Assembly: GCA_002716125.1 (NCBI GenBank)
Contig: PAZH01000067.1
Location: 1-64,000 of the forward strand
DNA from: Rhodospirillaceae bacterium
GTDB lineage: Bacteria; Pseudomonadota; Alphaproteobacteria; UBA8366
Direction: 5' to 3'
DNA length: 64,000 bases
Under the pieces are notes generated by a model that ran no database searches, had not been told where the DNA came from, and worked only from the letters and a program-made list of their open reading frames with translations. Shown here in pieces: positions 34,587 through 43,708 of this stretch. Position 1 is the stretch's first letter. The number at the start of each line of letters is the position of its first letter. The position numbers were made by a program, and so were the translations under genes.

Positions 34587-36932
34587 GTGACGAAATCCCA
34601 ACAAAACAGGCCCGATGGAATTGGCGCGCCGCTGCCACGCAGAGAAGATTTGCGTCTGGTTGCGGGCGAAGGGAACTATGCCGGCGACAATTTCCCGGAC
34701 GATCTTTGCCATGCGGCCATTCTGCGCTCACCGCATGCCCATGCTCGCATTCGCGGCATTGACGTTTCGGCAGCGAAGTCGCTGCCGGGCGTTCTCGCCG
34801 TCCTGACTGGCAAGGATGCGGCTGCGGACGGTATCGGCGCCATTCCGCACAGCCCGGACTGGCAAGGCCCGCCGGATGCGGAACTCCGACTGCCCGACGG
34901 GTTCGACGTATTCCTGACCGACAACACGCCCTTGCCGGCCGAGATCGTCCGCTACGTCGGCGAAGGGGTCGCAATGGTCGTGGCCGAAACCGCAGCCTGT
35001 GCGGCGGATGCGGCAGAGCTGATCGAAGTCGATTACGAGCCCTTACCCGCGGTGACGGATTCCAGAACGTCAATGGAAATCGGCGCACCGCAAATTTGGA
35101 CCGGTTGCGCGTCGAACATTGCCCTCACTTGTGAGGTCGGCGACGCAAATGCGACATCGGCTGCCTTCGAACGTGCGGCCCACATCGTGCGATTCGACAG
35201 CCGTATTCACCGGGTAACGGGAAGTCCGATGGAGCCACGGGCCGTCGTCGGGGAATACGACGAAGACAAGGATTTCTATACACTGCACGCCGCCTCCGGC
35301 CGGGGTGCGGTACAAACCCGCGAACGCCTTGCCGTCACCCTTGGCGTCGCGAAAGAACAGTGCCGCGCCGTCTTCGGCGATATGGGGGGAAATTTCGGAA
35401 CGCGCAATGCCTTCTCCCCCGAGTTTGCCTTAATGCCTTGGGCCGCGCGCAAGGTCGGGCGTCCCGTGAAGTGGACGGCCAATCGGACGGAATGTTTCCT
35501 CAGCGATTATCAGGCGCGGGACCTGTACTCGAACTCGGAACTGGCGCTCGACGCGGACGGAAAATTCCTGGCACTGCGGGGCGAGAACACGCTCAACCTC
35601 GGCGCTTACACGGTGTACTTCTGGCCCCTGCGAAAAGGCCTGTCGATGATGCAGGGGACCTACAATATTCCGGCCATTCACTACAAAGGGCACGCGGTCC
35701 TCACAAACACGGCCCCGACCGCCGTTTACCGAAGCGCCGGTCGGCCGGAAGCGATCTATATGATCGAACGGTTGATCGATCTTGCCGCGGAACAGCATGG
35801 CTTCGATAAAGTCGACCTTCGCCGCCGCAATCTTATTCAAAGCGACGACATGCCGTATACCAACGGTGTCGGTGTCACCTATGACAGCGGCGACTACACG
35901 GCGGCGATGGATGCGGCGCTGCACGAAGGTGATTGGAACGGCTTTGAAGCCCGGAAAGCGGAATCGGCTGCGCGCGGTCTTTGCCGCGGGCGCGGTATCG
36001 CCAACTACATCGAAGTGACGAGCGGCATTCCGCGCGAGCGCGCCGAAATTACCGTCGCCGACGACGGTTATATCGATCTGGTCGTCGGAACGATGAGCAG
36101 TGGGCAAGGTCACGAGACGAGCTTTCCGCAACTGCTGTGCGAATGGCTGGAAGTTCCCTTCGAGAAAATTCGCTTCGTCGTCAACGATACCAACCGCGTT
36201 TCGGTCGGCGGCGGGTCGCATTCCGGACGGTCCATGCGGCTGGTTAGCATCGCCGCCGGCGAAGCGGTGGAAGCATTGCTCGAAAAGGGAAAAGAGATCG
36301 CAGCCCATGCAATGCAGGCGCCCATCGACGAGATTGAATACGCCGAAGGTGCGTTCCATGCACCCGGCGGCGGCAGCCTCGATTTATGGGCAGCCGCGAA
36401 AGCTGGCGAGAGTGAACCCGAGCTCCCCAAGCTCGAAGGCATTGGGGATATCGTCAATCGGGTCGGCGGCTATCCATACGGCGCCCATGCCTGCGAAGTG
36501 GAAGTGGACCCCGAGACCGGTCATGTCGACATTCTCGAATGGACGGCAGTCGATGATGTCGGCGTCGCGGTCAATCCGCTGATCTTGCATGGTCAAGCCC
36601 ATGGCGCCGCGGTGCAGGGAATCGGACAAGCGATGCTTGAAGCCATCGAATACGATCCGGAATCCGCGCAGCTCCTGACGGGTTCCTTTATGGATTACGC
36701 AATGCCCCGTGCCGACAACATGCCACCCTTCAAGACAGTGGTGACGGAAGTTCCAGCGAGTTCCCACCCACACGGCATCCGGCCCGGCGGCGAAGGCGGA
36801 ACGACACCGGCGCTCGGCCTACTCGTTAACGCGATTGTGGATGCACTGTCGGATTATGGCGTCACACATGTCGAGATGCCGGCGACACCGGAGCGCGTCT
36901 GGCGTGCTATTCAGGCGGCAAAACAGGCCTAG
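34587..36932 (+). CDS. molybdenum hydroxylase large subunit (CoxL/XdhB-like), orphan
   Basis: A 781-residue molybdopterin-binding subunit of the xanthine dehydrogenase/CO dehydrogenase superfamily with a GTG start. Family segments: LRLVAGEGNYAGDNFPDD at the N-terminus, GDMGGNFGTRNAFSPE (~264-279, the Mo-cofactor Gly loop), NTAPTAVYRSAGRPEA (~371), and the active-site Glu in GIRPGGEGGTTPAL near the C-terminus. It lacks the canonical CODH AYRCSFR loop, so CO is not the substrate. Neither FAD nor 2Fe-2S subunit genes lie beside it; it would need partners encoded elsewhere, possibly those at 12-16 kb. It overlaps the convergent dehydratase gene by 4 bases. Confidence 0.9.
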   Translation: MTKSQQNRPDGIGAPLPRREDLRLVAGEGNYAGDNFPDDLCHAAILRSPHAHARIRGIDVSAAKSLPGVLAVLTGKDAAADGIGAIPHSPDWQGPPDAELRLPDGFDVFLTDNTPLPAEIVRYVGEGVAMVVAETAACAADAAELIEVDYEPLPAVTDSRTSMEIGAPQIWTGCASNIALTCEVGDANATSAAFERAAHIVRFDSRIHRVTGSPMEPRAVVGEYDEDKDFYTLHAASGRGAVQTRERLAVTLGVAKEQCRAVFGDMGGNFGTRNAFSPEFALMPWAARKVGRPVKWTANRTECFLSDYQARDLYSNSELALDADGKFLALRGENTLNLGAYTVYFWPLRKGLSMMQGTYNIPAIHYKGHAVLTNTAPTAVYRSAGRPEAIYMIERLIDLAAEQHGFDKVDLRRRNLIQSDDMPYTNGVGVTYDSGDYTAAMDAALHEGDWNGFEARKAESAARGLCRGRGIANYIEVTSGIPRERAEITVADDGYIDLVVGTMSSGQGHETSFPQLLCEWLEVPFEKIRFVVNDTNRVSVGGGSHSGRSMRLVSIAAGEAVEALLEKGKEIAAHAMQAPIDEIEYAEGAFHAPGGGSLDLWAAAKAGESEPELPKLEGIGDIVNRVGGYPYGAHACEVEVDPETGHVDILEWTAVDDVGVAVNPLILHGQAHGAAVQGIGQAMLEAIEYDPESAQLLTGSFMDYAMPRADNMPPFKTVVTEVPASSHPHGIRPGGEGGTTPALGLLVNAIVDALSDYGVTHVEMPATPERVWRAIQAAKQA

Positions 36933-37867
36933 CTATCGAAATCGACAGCGGTCGTGTTCGCACCGCTGAGGACGACGGCGACGTTTTCATCCGTCGCCGG
37001 TTGATAGGCATCCGACGTCAAAGCGGCAAAAGCGTTCGCGGCGCCCGGCTCTGCGACCACACGGGCCTTCTCCCAGAGCGTGTCTTGTGCCGCGCGAATG
37101 GCATCATCTTCCACTAAGACCACTTCGTCGACGAATTGTTCGGCAATGGTATAGACATTCTCGCCGACCTGTTCCGGCGCCAAGGAATCGGCGGCGATGC
37201 TGCCGGCTTCCGCATCAACCGGACCGCCCGCCTCTCGAGCAGCTGTCATGGTCGGCGCACCGACGGGCTCGACGCCCACCACTTTTACGCGGTCGCCGAA
37301 CCATGCCGCTATGCCGCTAATCAATCCGCCACCGCCGATCGAAACCAAAACGGTATCAAGGTTCGGGATGGCTTGCTCCAACTCCACCCCCACGGTGCCT
37401 TGCCCGATGATCGTTTCCGGTTGATCGAAAGCGTGCACAGACATGGCACCGGACTGCGCTTCCCATGTCTCGCTCGCGGCCAGCGCGTCCGCGTAACGGT
37501 CGCCACCGACCACGAGATCGGCACCATATTGTTTGATTCGCGCGATTTTTGCCGGCGATGAGACGCTCGGAACGAAAATCTTCGCCGGAACGCCGAGCGT
37601 CTTTGCGGCATACGCAACCGCCGCCCCATGATTGCCGCCGGAAGCCGCGACCACGCCGGCTTTCGGTACGTCGCGCGACAGCAAGTTCATGAACGCACCC
37701 CGGCACTTAAAGCTGCCCGAATGCTGCATGAATTCCAGTTTTAAGCTCAGCGGAAATTCGCCGAGACCGAAGTCCGCGCCCGTAACGCTCAGGACCGGCG
37801 TGCGCCGGATATATGGTCTTATGAGGCCCTCCGCCGCCTCAATTGCCGATCGGTCGATCAGTCCCAT
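36929..37867 (-). CDS. threonine/serine dehydratase-like PLP enzyme
   Basis: A 312-residue fold-type II PLP enzyme (threonine deaminase/serine racemase group), cytosolic. The PLP lysine is in SGSFKCRGAF (~50-59), the Asn loop is ASGGNHGAAVAYAA (~96-109) and the phosphate-binding Gly loop is SIGGGGLISGIAAWF (~176-190). It lacks the C-terminal ACT domain of biosynthetic IlvA, so it is the catabolic/racemase form. It overlaps the M81 gene by 10 bases and is the last gene of the amidase/peptidase operon, where it could deaminate released hydroxy amino acids or act on 3-hydroxyaspartate. Confidence 0.9.
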   Translation of the reverse strand: MGLIDRSAIEAAEGLIRPYIRRTPVLSVTGADFGLGEFPLSLKLEFMQHSGSFKCRGAFMNLLSRDVPKAGVVAASGGNHGAAVAYAAKTLGVPAKIFVPSVSSPAKIARIKQYGADLVVGGDRYADALAASETWEAQSGAMSVHAFDQPETIIGQGTVGVELEQAIPNLDTVLVSIGGGGLISGIAAWFGDRVKVVGVEPVGAPTMTAAREAGGPVDAEAGSIAADSLAPEQVGENVYTIAEQFVDEVVLVEDDAIRAAQDTLWEKARVVAEPGAANAFAALTSDAYQPATDENVAVVLSGANTTAVDFDS

Positions 37868-39351
37868 TCCCCATCCAACGGCCAGATGGGCCTTCTAACG
37901 TTTTGATAGGGGAACTTGTTGGGGTCTGGCGACGTAATTCCAGCCGCATCCACCAGCATGATTTCGCGTGCCATCGGCCCGTACGCCGCACGGAAGTGAT
38001 GGGCCGACTTGACGGCAACGAGCGATTTTTCCTCGGGAATAATTCCGAAGTGAACGAAAAACATCCGGTCGTAAGCTTGGAAGCGATTGGTGATGACCAC
38101 GGTTTCGACACCGCCGATCTTGATGACGGCCGACGGGCCCAAAACCGCCTCAACGCCTTTCATCATCGGACCTTCAAATATGAACCGGGCATCTGCATCG
38201 GCCTTCGTCACCGTGCCCGTCATCTCGAAAGGCGGCGTTACACTTGGATCGAATTTTCCGCCAAGCGGCATCGAAATCTCAGCTCCTTCGCCCGCCTGAA
38301 CCGCGACGGCGGCAACAGCTGGATCGCTGATCACAGCGAAAGCGGCGTTCTCAATCCCGGACTCGACCATGGTCTTCAACAGCAACGGGCTGTCGCCATA
38401 GCTACCGCCGCCGGGGTTGTCGCTGAAATCGCCAAAGACAAAGGGTTTATCAGAAGCTTCAGCGGCACTCACATGCGCCATCGCTTCTTCGGGCGAGAAA
38501 TGCTTTACGGTGGATTGCTCTTTCGTCTCCCAACCGAACGCGACGAGATCGGCGATGATGGAACGTGCATGTTCGCGGTCATCGGAAAAAGTCACGGTTA
38601 CAGATGGCCCCGTATCGTGAATGTCCGCGAAAGAGAATCCGGCGTTCACCGAAACCACTTCGATGCCGTCGTCTTCTTCATACGCCCGCGCTTTCCGAAG
38701 CGCTTCCGTCATCGGACCTTCCTGGGTCGTACGGCCATGATCGAAGCCGTCCAATTGATCGAGCCGCCCGATCAGCGTTTCGTACCCATCGACTTCCCCG
38801 GCAAACTGACGCGCAAGCAGTTCCGCCATCTGACGTCCCCGCTCCGCCATATCAATGTGCGGGTAGGTCCGATATGTGATGAGCGCATTGGCGCTTTCCG
38901 CCATCTTAACCGTGACATTCGCATGGAGGTCGAGGGTTGCCATAACCGGTACGTCGGGCCCGACCATCGCTCTGACCTGAGAAAGCAACGCGCCTTCGGC
39001 GTCATCGTGTCCTTCGGCGACCATCGCACCGTGCAGCGAGATCAAGACGCCGTCGAAAGGGCCGTCATTTTTCAAAGCATTGAACACTGCGCTGGCCAGA
39101 TACTCCCAAGCCTCCGACGACACTTTCCCCAATGGCGTCGCATCCCCCGCTATCGGCGTCACCAATTCCCACCCCTTCTCCGCGGCGACATCCATCACAC
39201 CGGCAAGTTCGTTATTGGTGCCTTTCAGCCGCTCTTTTACTTCGTCCCCTTCATAGAGATTGCGCGCGCGATAGGAATCGAGCGTCGTCGGCAGAATGCT
39301 GAAGGTATTGGTCTCATGCTTAATCTGAGCGGTCAGTACCCGTTTCGTCAT
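37858..39351 (-). CDS. M81 family metallopeptidase (MlrC-like)
   Basis: A 497-residue protein of the MlrC/M81 family, whose founding member completes breakdown of linearised microcystin and related peptides; most family members have unknown substrates. Domain order is DUF1485 N-terminal (~2-290; IKHETNTFS with the metal-binding His/Glu, LDLHANVTVKMA with Asp/His, TYPHIDMAERG) and MlrC C-terminal (~300-475; GGGSYGDSPLLLKTMVE, VVITNRFQAYD). All apparent zinc ligands are retained. It overlaps the third amidase (39348) by 4 bases as ATGA and the dehydratase by 10 bases, so it is translationally coupled on both sides. Confidence 0.92.
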   Translation of the reverse strand: MTKRVLTAQIKHETNTFSILPTTLDSYRARNLYEGDEVKERLKGTNNELAGVMDVAAEKGWELVTPIAGDATPLGKVSSEAWEYLASAVFNALKNDGPFDGVLISLHGAMVAEGHDDAEGALLSQVRAMVGPDVPVMATLDLHANVTVKMAESANALITYRTYPHIDMAERGRQMAELLARQFAGEVDGYETLIGRLDQLDGFDHGRTTQEGPMTEALRKARAYEEDDGIEVVSVNAGFSFADIHDTGPSVTVTFSDDREHARSIIADLVAFGWETKEQSTVKHFSPEEAMAHVSAAEASDKPFVFGDFSDNPGGGSYGDSPLLLKTMVESGIENAAFAVISDPAVAAVAVQAGEGAEISMPLGGKFDPSVTPPFEMTGTVTKADADARFIFEGPMMKGVEAVLGPSAVIKIGGVETVVITNRFQAYDRMFFVHFGIIPEEKSLVAVKSAHHFRAAYGPMAREIMLVDAAGITSPDPNKFPYQNVRRPIWPLDGEWD

Positions 39352-40784
39352 TTGGATAATTTCTCCAGATCGGGGATCGGACGGCGCGTGTCCGCCATAC
39401 CTTGCAGAACCCGTTCAATCGCAGAAGCCACGCCGATCGTAAACCGGTCCGCGTGGCGACGCGGGCCGACAACCTGCATACCGAGCGGCGTGCCGGTATG
39501 ATCGAGGCCGGTCGGAATTAAGGTCACCGGATGTCCCGTCAGCGTAATCGCGGAAGCGATACCAAGCCATTCCACATAATTCGCCGTCTTCTTACCGTTG
39601 ATTTCGTCGCAATAAAGTTGCTCTACCGGGAACGGCGGCACGGAATTCCCGGGACAGAGCAGAACATCGACATCGTCGAAGAAGCTTTGGAAGCGGCGAT
39701 AGATCGCCGTCTGCTCCGCACTTGCCCAGCCGATCTCTTCGGCCATCATCTTCAAGGCCGCTTCGACGTTGCTGGTCACGTTCGGACCTAACAGCTCCGG
39801 CGTATTGCGATAGGCATCCATCCGCCCAGCCAGGAAACCGACACCTCGAATGATCCAAAAAACATCGAGCGCCCGCGCCATATCCGGATCGCGGCGTTCG
39901 CAGCTTTTGAAGGATGATGCGATCTTGCCGACCCTTTCTTCGAAGATCCGCGCAATGTCATTGTCGACCGGCACGCAACCAAGATCCGTCGACCATGCGA
40001 CCCGTAATTGACTGAGATCGACGTCTTCGACCTCGACAAAGGAATTCGTATCTACCGGACCGGAAAGCGGATCGCACGGGTCGTTCCCTGCCATCGCGGC
40101 AAGCATCAACGACGTATCCGCTACATTTCGCGCCATCGGCCCCTGAACGTTGTAGGTGGTAAGGCCGATCCCGCGTTTGTCCGACGGGACAAGGCCAGGT
40201 GTGCCACGATGCGAGACGACACCACAGAAAGAAGCAGGCGTCCGCAGACTACCGCCCGTATCCGAACCGGTACAAATCGGTGCCATGCCGGTCGCAAGCG
40301 CCACCGCCGAGCCGCCCGAGGAACCGCCGCAAATACGCGTGGGATCAAAGGGATTTCCAGTCGCGCCAAAGACCGCGTTTTTGGTATTGGCCCCGGCACC
40401 GAACTCCGGCGTATTGGTCTTCCCGATTACAATGGCGCCGGCCCGGCGTAACGCGGCGATGATCCGCTCGTCTTCCGCCGGGACGTTCTCAGCGTGGATC
40501 GGGGAACCGTATGTCGTAAGCACGCCTTCTGTGACGTTCAAATCCTTCACGCCCATCGGCAATCCGTGCAGGACGCCAAGTTCGTCACCACGCGAGACGG
40601 CCTCTTCGGCGGTCTTCGCCTCTTCACGAGCCCGCTCGAAGCACCGTGTGACCATGGCGTTTACCGCGCCATCCACTGCCTCGATCCGGGCAATGCAGGA
40701 GTCCGTTAATTCAACCGGTGACAAAGCTTTCCGGCCGATCAGGCGACGCGCCTCGACGGCGCTCAAATCGCAAGGTTCTGTCAT
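39348..40784 (-). CDS. amidase (amidase signature family), third of tandem trio
   Basis: A 478-residue amidase-signature enzyme that hydrolyses carboxylic amides through a Ser-cisSer-Lys triad, read here as Lys80 (GLPMGVKD), Ser155 (CGGSSGGSAV) and nucleophile Ser179 (GSDTGGSLR). It is cytosolic with no signal peptide. The N-terminus MTEPCDLSAVEARRLIGRKA is nearly the same as in the next amidase upstream, showing recent duplication. It starts 11 bases after that gene and overlaps the M81 gene by 4 bases. Substrate unknown; the family ranges from aryl-amides and short peptides to tRNA-linked amides, and adjacent peptidases favour a peptide or acyl-amino acid. Confidence 0.93.
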   Translation of the reverse strand: MTEPCDLSAVEARRLIGRKALSPVELTDSCIARIEAVDGAVNAMVTRCFERAREEAKTAEEAVSRGDELGVLHGLPMGVKDLNVTEGVLTTYGSPIHAENVPAEDERIIAALRRAGAIVIGKTNTPEFGAGANTKNAVFGATGNPFDPTRICGGSSGGSAVALATGMAPICTGSDTGGSLRTPASFCGVVSHRGTPGLVPSDKRGIGLTTYNVQGPMARNVADTSLMLAAMAGNDPCDPLSGPVDTNSFVEVEDVDLSQLRVAWSTDLGCVPVDNDIARIFEERVGKIASSFKSCERRDPDMARALDVFWIIRGVGFLAGRMDAYRNTPELLGPNVTSNVEAALKMMAEEIGWASAEQTAIYRRFQSFFDDVDVLLCPGNSVPPFPVEQLYCDEINGKKTANYVEWLGIASAITLTGHPVTLIPTGLDHTGTPLGMQVVGPRRHADRFTIGVASAIERVLQGMADTRRPIPDLEKLSK

Positions 40785-40795
40785 GTCCTCAATTC

Positions 40796-42238
40796 CTATT
40801 CAGTCGCCCGGATACTCTCTAAATCGGGCAGCGGGCGCGCCAACTCCCAATCATTCTCGAAAACGCGCTCCAAAGAGCGAGCCACCCCGAGCGTAAAGGC
40901 GTCGGCGTGCATCGGCCCACAAATCTGCAGTCCGAACGGCATGCCGGTGTGATCAACGCCGCAAGGCGTCGAGACACATGGGTTACCCATAAGCGTCAAC
41001 GAAGACGTCAAAGCCGAAGCATTCATATAATTCTTCATCGGTACGCCGTTGACTTCCGTCACGTTCCGTTGCTCGACAGCGGTCGGTGTGATTGGTTGGC
41101 CCGGTGTGATCAACACATCGTAATCATTAAACATCTGTTGAAATTGTCTGTAGAGGCGCGTGTGTTCCGCATTCGCCCAACCGATGTCTTCCGGCTTCAT
41201 CTCCAAGCCGGCCTCGACATTGGCGACGATGTTCTGGCCGACCTGGTCGCGGTGATTGCGGTAACGCTCAAGATGCGACGCAAGGAACTGCACGCCCCGT
41301 AAAATCCAGAAAACGTCCAGTGCAGTGTCCAATGAAGGATCGAAACGCTCACATGATTTGAAGACGGACTGGAACCGCTTGAGGCGTGCCTCGAAGGTAT
41401 CGCGGATTCCATGCTCGACAGGCGCCCAACCGAAATCGACCGAGATCGCGACGCGCAGCGTGGAGAGATCCACTTCCGGCAACTGCCGATAATCCTCCCG
41501 TCGCACATTGAACGAGAGTGGGTCCTCAACATCATCACCCGCCATAACGGACAACATTAAAGCGCAATCGTCCGCCGTTCGCGCCATCGGGCCCTGGACA
41601 CTGAAATTCGTGAAGCCGACACCGCGCTTATCCGACGGCACGAGACCGGTCGTCGGACGGATAGCGGAAACGCCGCTGAAGGTTGCCGGCTTACGCAAAC
41701 TGCCGCCGCTATCCGAACCGGTGCACAGCGGCATCATTCCGCAGGCAAGCGCTACACCCGAGCCGCCCGACGAGCCGCCGCATGCGCGTGAGGGATCGAA
41801 CGCATTTCGCGTATAGCCATGCACTTCATTGACCGTCGTATTCCCACCAGCCCCGAACTCCGGCGTCGCTGTTTTTCCGAGCACGATCCCGCCCGCTTGC
41901 CGCAGCTTTGCGACCAGCAATTCGTCCTTCTCCGGAACGTTGTCGCGATAGAGCGGCGAGCCATACGTGGTCACCAAACCCTCGGTATCGTTCAGATCCT
42001 TTACACCGAATGGAAGGCCATGCAGTGGCGGCAATTCCGCGCCGCCGACCAAGGCTTCCGTCGCGGCACGCGCTTCCGCTCTGGCCCGATCGTAACATTC
42101 CGCCACAACAGCGTTTACAGTCGGGTTCACCATTTCAATCCGCGCAATGCAAGACTCGACGAGTTCAATAGGGGACAATCGTTTACGGCCGATCAGCCGC
42201 CGCGCTTCGACCGCGGATAAGTCACAAGGTTCCGTCAT
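40796..42238 (-). CDS. amidase (amidase signature family), second of tandem trio
   Basis: A 480-residue paralogue of its neighbours, with the triad at Lys80 (GLPFGVKD), Ser156 (CGGSSGGSGV) and Ser180 (GSDSGGSLR). The N-terminal 19 residues differ from the downstream amidase only at the end (GRKR instead of GRKA), while the C-terminal third is less conserved, where amidases shape their substrate pocket. Divergent pockets in tandem copies suggest the three enzymes act on different bonds or chain lengths of related amides; that is inference. It follows the first amidase by 33 bases in the same direction. Confidence 0.93.
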   Translation of the reverse strand: MTEPCDLSAVEARRLIGRKRLSPIELVESCIARIEMVNPTVNAVVAECYDRARAEARAATEALVGGAELPPLHGLPFGVKDLNDTEGLVTTYGSPLYRDNVPEKDELLVAKLRQAGGIVLGKTATPEFGAGGNTTVNEVHGYTRNAFDPSRACGGSSGGSGVALACGMMPLCTGSDSGGSLRKPATFSGVSAIRPTTGLVPSDKRGVGFTNFSVQGPMARTADDCALMLSVMAGDDVEDPLSFNVRREDYRQLPEVDLSTLRVAISVDFGWAPVEHGIRDTFEARLKRFQSVFKSCERFDPSLDTALDVFWILRGVQFLASHLERYRNHRDQVGQNIVANVEAGLEMKPEDIGWANAEHTRLYRQFQQMFNDYDVLITPGQPITPTAVEQRNVTEVNGVPMKNYMNASALTSSLTLMGNPCVSTPCGVDHTGMPFGLQICGPMHADAFTLGVARSLERVFENDWELARPLPDLESIRATE

Positions 42239-42271
42239 GCCCTTTTCTTTCTCTCCGAAACAGCACGAGTT

Positions 42272-43708
42272 CTATTTAGAGCGTAACTTCGCAAGGTCAG
42301 GGACCGGTCGTCCCATATCCGGCAATGTCGCAAACAATTCTTCAAGCGCTGCCGCCACCGACAAGGTAAACCGGTCCCCGTACTTCGGCCCAACCACTTG
42401 AATTCCAAATGGCATACCGGTCGGCTCAACGCCCATGGGGATCGCGGTTACGGGATGTCCTGTCGGCGAAAGCGATGACGTCAGCCCAACCCATCCGAGG
42501 TAATTTTCCATCGGGGCACCGTCGACTTCCGTCGGATAATTTTGCGTGTGCGGAAATGGTGGGACTCCAACACCGGGGCAAATCATCACATCGAAGTCTT
42601 CAAAATAACTGTCGAACGCCTGGCAAATACGCATTTGCTCGGCACATGCCCAACCGACTTGTTCCATCGTCATCTTCACCGCTGCTTCATAGTTCGCGCG
42701 GACAATGTCGCCAAGGTCGTCGTAGTGCTCTTCATAGTGTTTCTTATGAGCTGCTGCGAAATAGACGCCGCGCAGAATCCAAAACACGTCCGCGCTGGTC
42801 GCAAGGTCGGGATCGCGTTCGTCAAGATGCGCGACATAAGACGCCAGTGTCTTCATCCGCGCCTCGAAGACCTCCCGAAGCGAATTGGCGATCGGCGCAC
42901 AACCGAGATCGGATGAGATACCTATCCGAATTCTGGAGAGATCAATCTGCTCAACCACTTTCAGGCCTGCCGCGTCATGGGGAAACGCCATTGGATCACG
43001 TCCGCCCGGCGTCGACATAGCAGACAAGAGAAGCGCCACATCATGGACATTGCGCGCAAGCGGCCCTTGCAGATCGAGCGGCGACATCGCAACGGCGCGG
43101 CGGTCGTATGGCACAAGTCCCGGTGTCGGTCGGTGCCCGACGACCCCACAGAATGTTGCCGGCAGCCGCACACTACCGCCGATATCGGAGCCCATCGACA
43201 ACGGCAGCATGCCTGTCGCGAGGGCCACTGCCGTGCCGCCGGACGAGCCACCGCAGGTCAATTCCGTATCGAAGGGGTTGCATGTCGCACCGTAGACGAG
43301 ATTGACCGTATTGGCGCCCGCCGTGAATTCCGGCGTGTTGGTCTTGCCCATGACAATCGTACCATTGGACCGTACAGCCTTAACCAACCCTTCGTCTTCA
43401 TCGGGCACATTGTCTTTGTATATGAGCGAGCCGTAAGTCGAGCGCAGACCGGCGACTTCGTTCGCGTCCTTCACACCGATCGGCAAACCGTGAAGGGCCC
43501 CTAGCGGCTCTCCCTTCGACCCCGCCGCTTCCGCGGCTTGCGCCTCGAGCCGCGCCGCCTCGAAACGCTCCGCGACAACTGCGTTTACAGCCGGATTTAT
43601 TTCTTCGATACGCTTTTGACACGCGTCGAACAATTCGACCGGGGAGAGCGCTCCCTCCCCGATAAGACGGCGGGCTTCAACCGCCGACAACTCACATGGA
43701 TTGGTCAT
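42272..43708 (-). CDS. amidase (amidase signature family), first of tandem trio
   Basis: A 478-residue amidase with the triad at Lys80 (GLPIGVKD), Ser155 (CGGSSGGTAV) and Ser179 (GSDIGGSVR), counting from the ATG at 43708. I chose that start because it forms an ATGA overlap with the M20 peptidase stop and gives the same N-terminal pattern (MTNPCELSAVEARRLIG) as the two neighbouring paralogues; the frame is open 17 codons further. It is translationally coupled to the M20 gene, which supports action on the same substrate or product. No signal peptide. Confidence 0.92.
   Translation of the reverse strand: MTNPCELSAVEARRLIGEGALSPVELFDACQKRIEEINPAVNAVVAERFEAARLEAQAAEAAGSKGEPLGALHGLPIGVKDANEVAGLRSTYGSLIYKDNVPDEDEGLVKAVRSNGTIVMGKTNTPEFTAGANTVNLVYGATCNPFDTELTCGGSSGGTAVALATGMLPLSMGSDIGGSVRLPATFCGVVGHRPTPGLVPYDRRAVAMSPLDLQGPLARNVHDVALLLSAMSTPGGRDPMAFPHDAAGLKVVEQIDLSRIRIGISSDLGCAPIANSLREVFEARMKTLASYVAHLDERDPDLATSADVFWILRGVYFAAAHKKHYEEHYDDLGDIVRANYEAAVKMTMEQVGWACAEQMRICQAFDSYFEDFDVMICPGVGVPPFPHTQNYPTEVDGAPMENYLGWVGLTSSLSPTGHPVTAIPMGVEPTGMPFGIQVVGPKYGDRFTLSVAAALEELFATLPDMGRPVPDLAKLRSK

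Noticed and set aside
37843-39501. 552-codon plus-strand open frame
   Set aside because: It lies antisense to the clearly coding M81 peptidase gene and its product has no family features; it is a codon-bias shadow.
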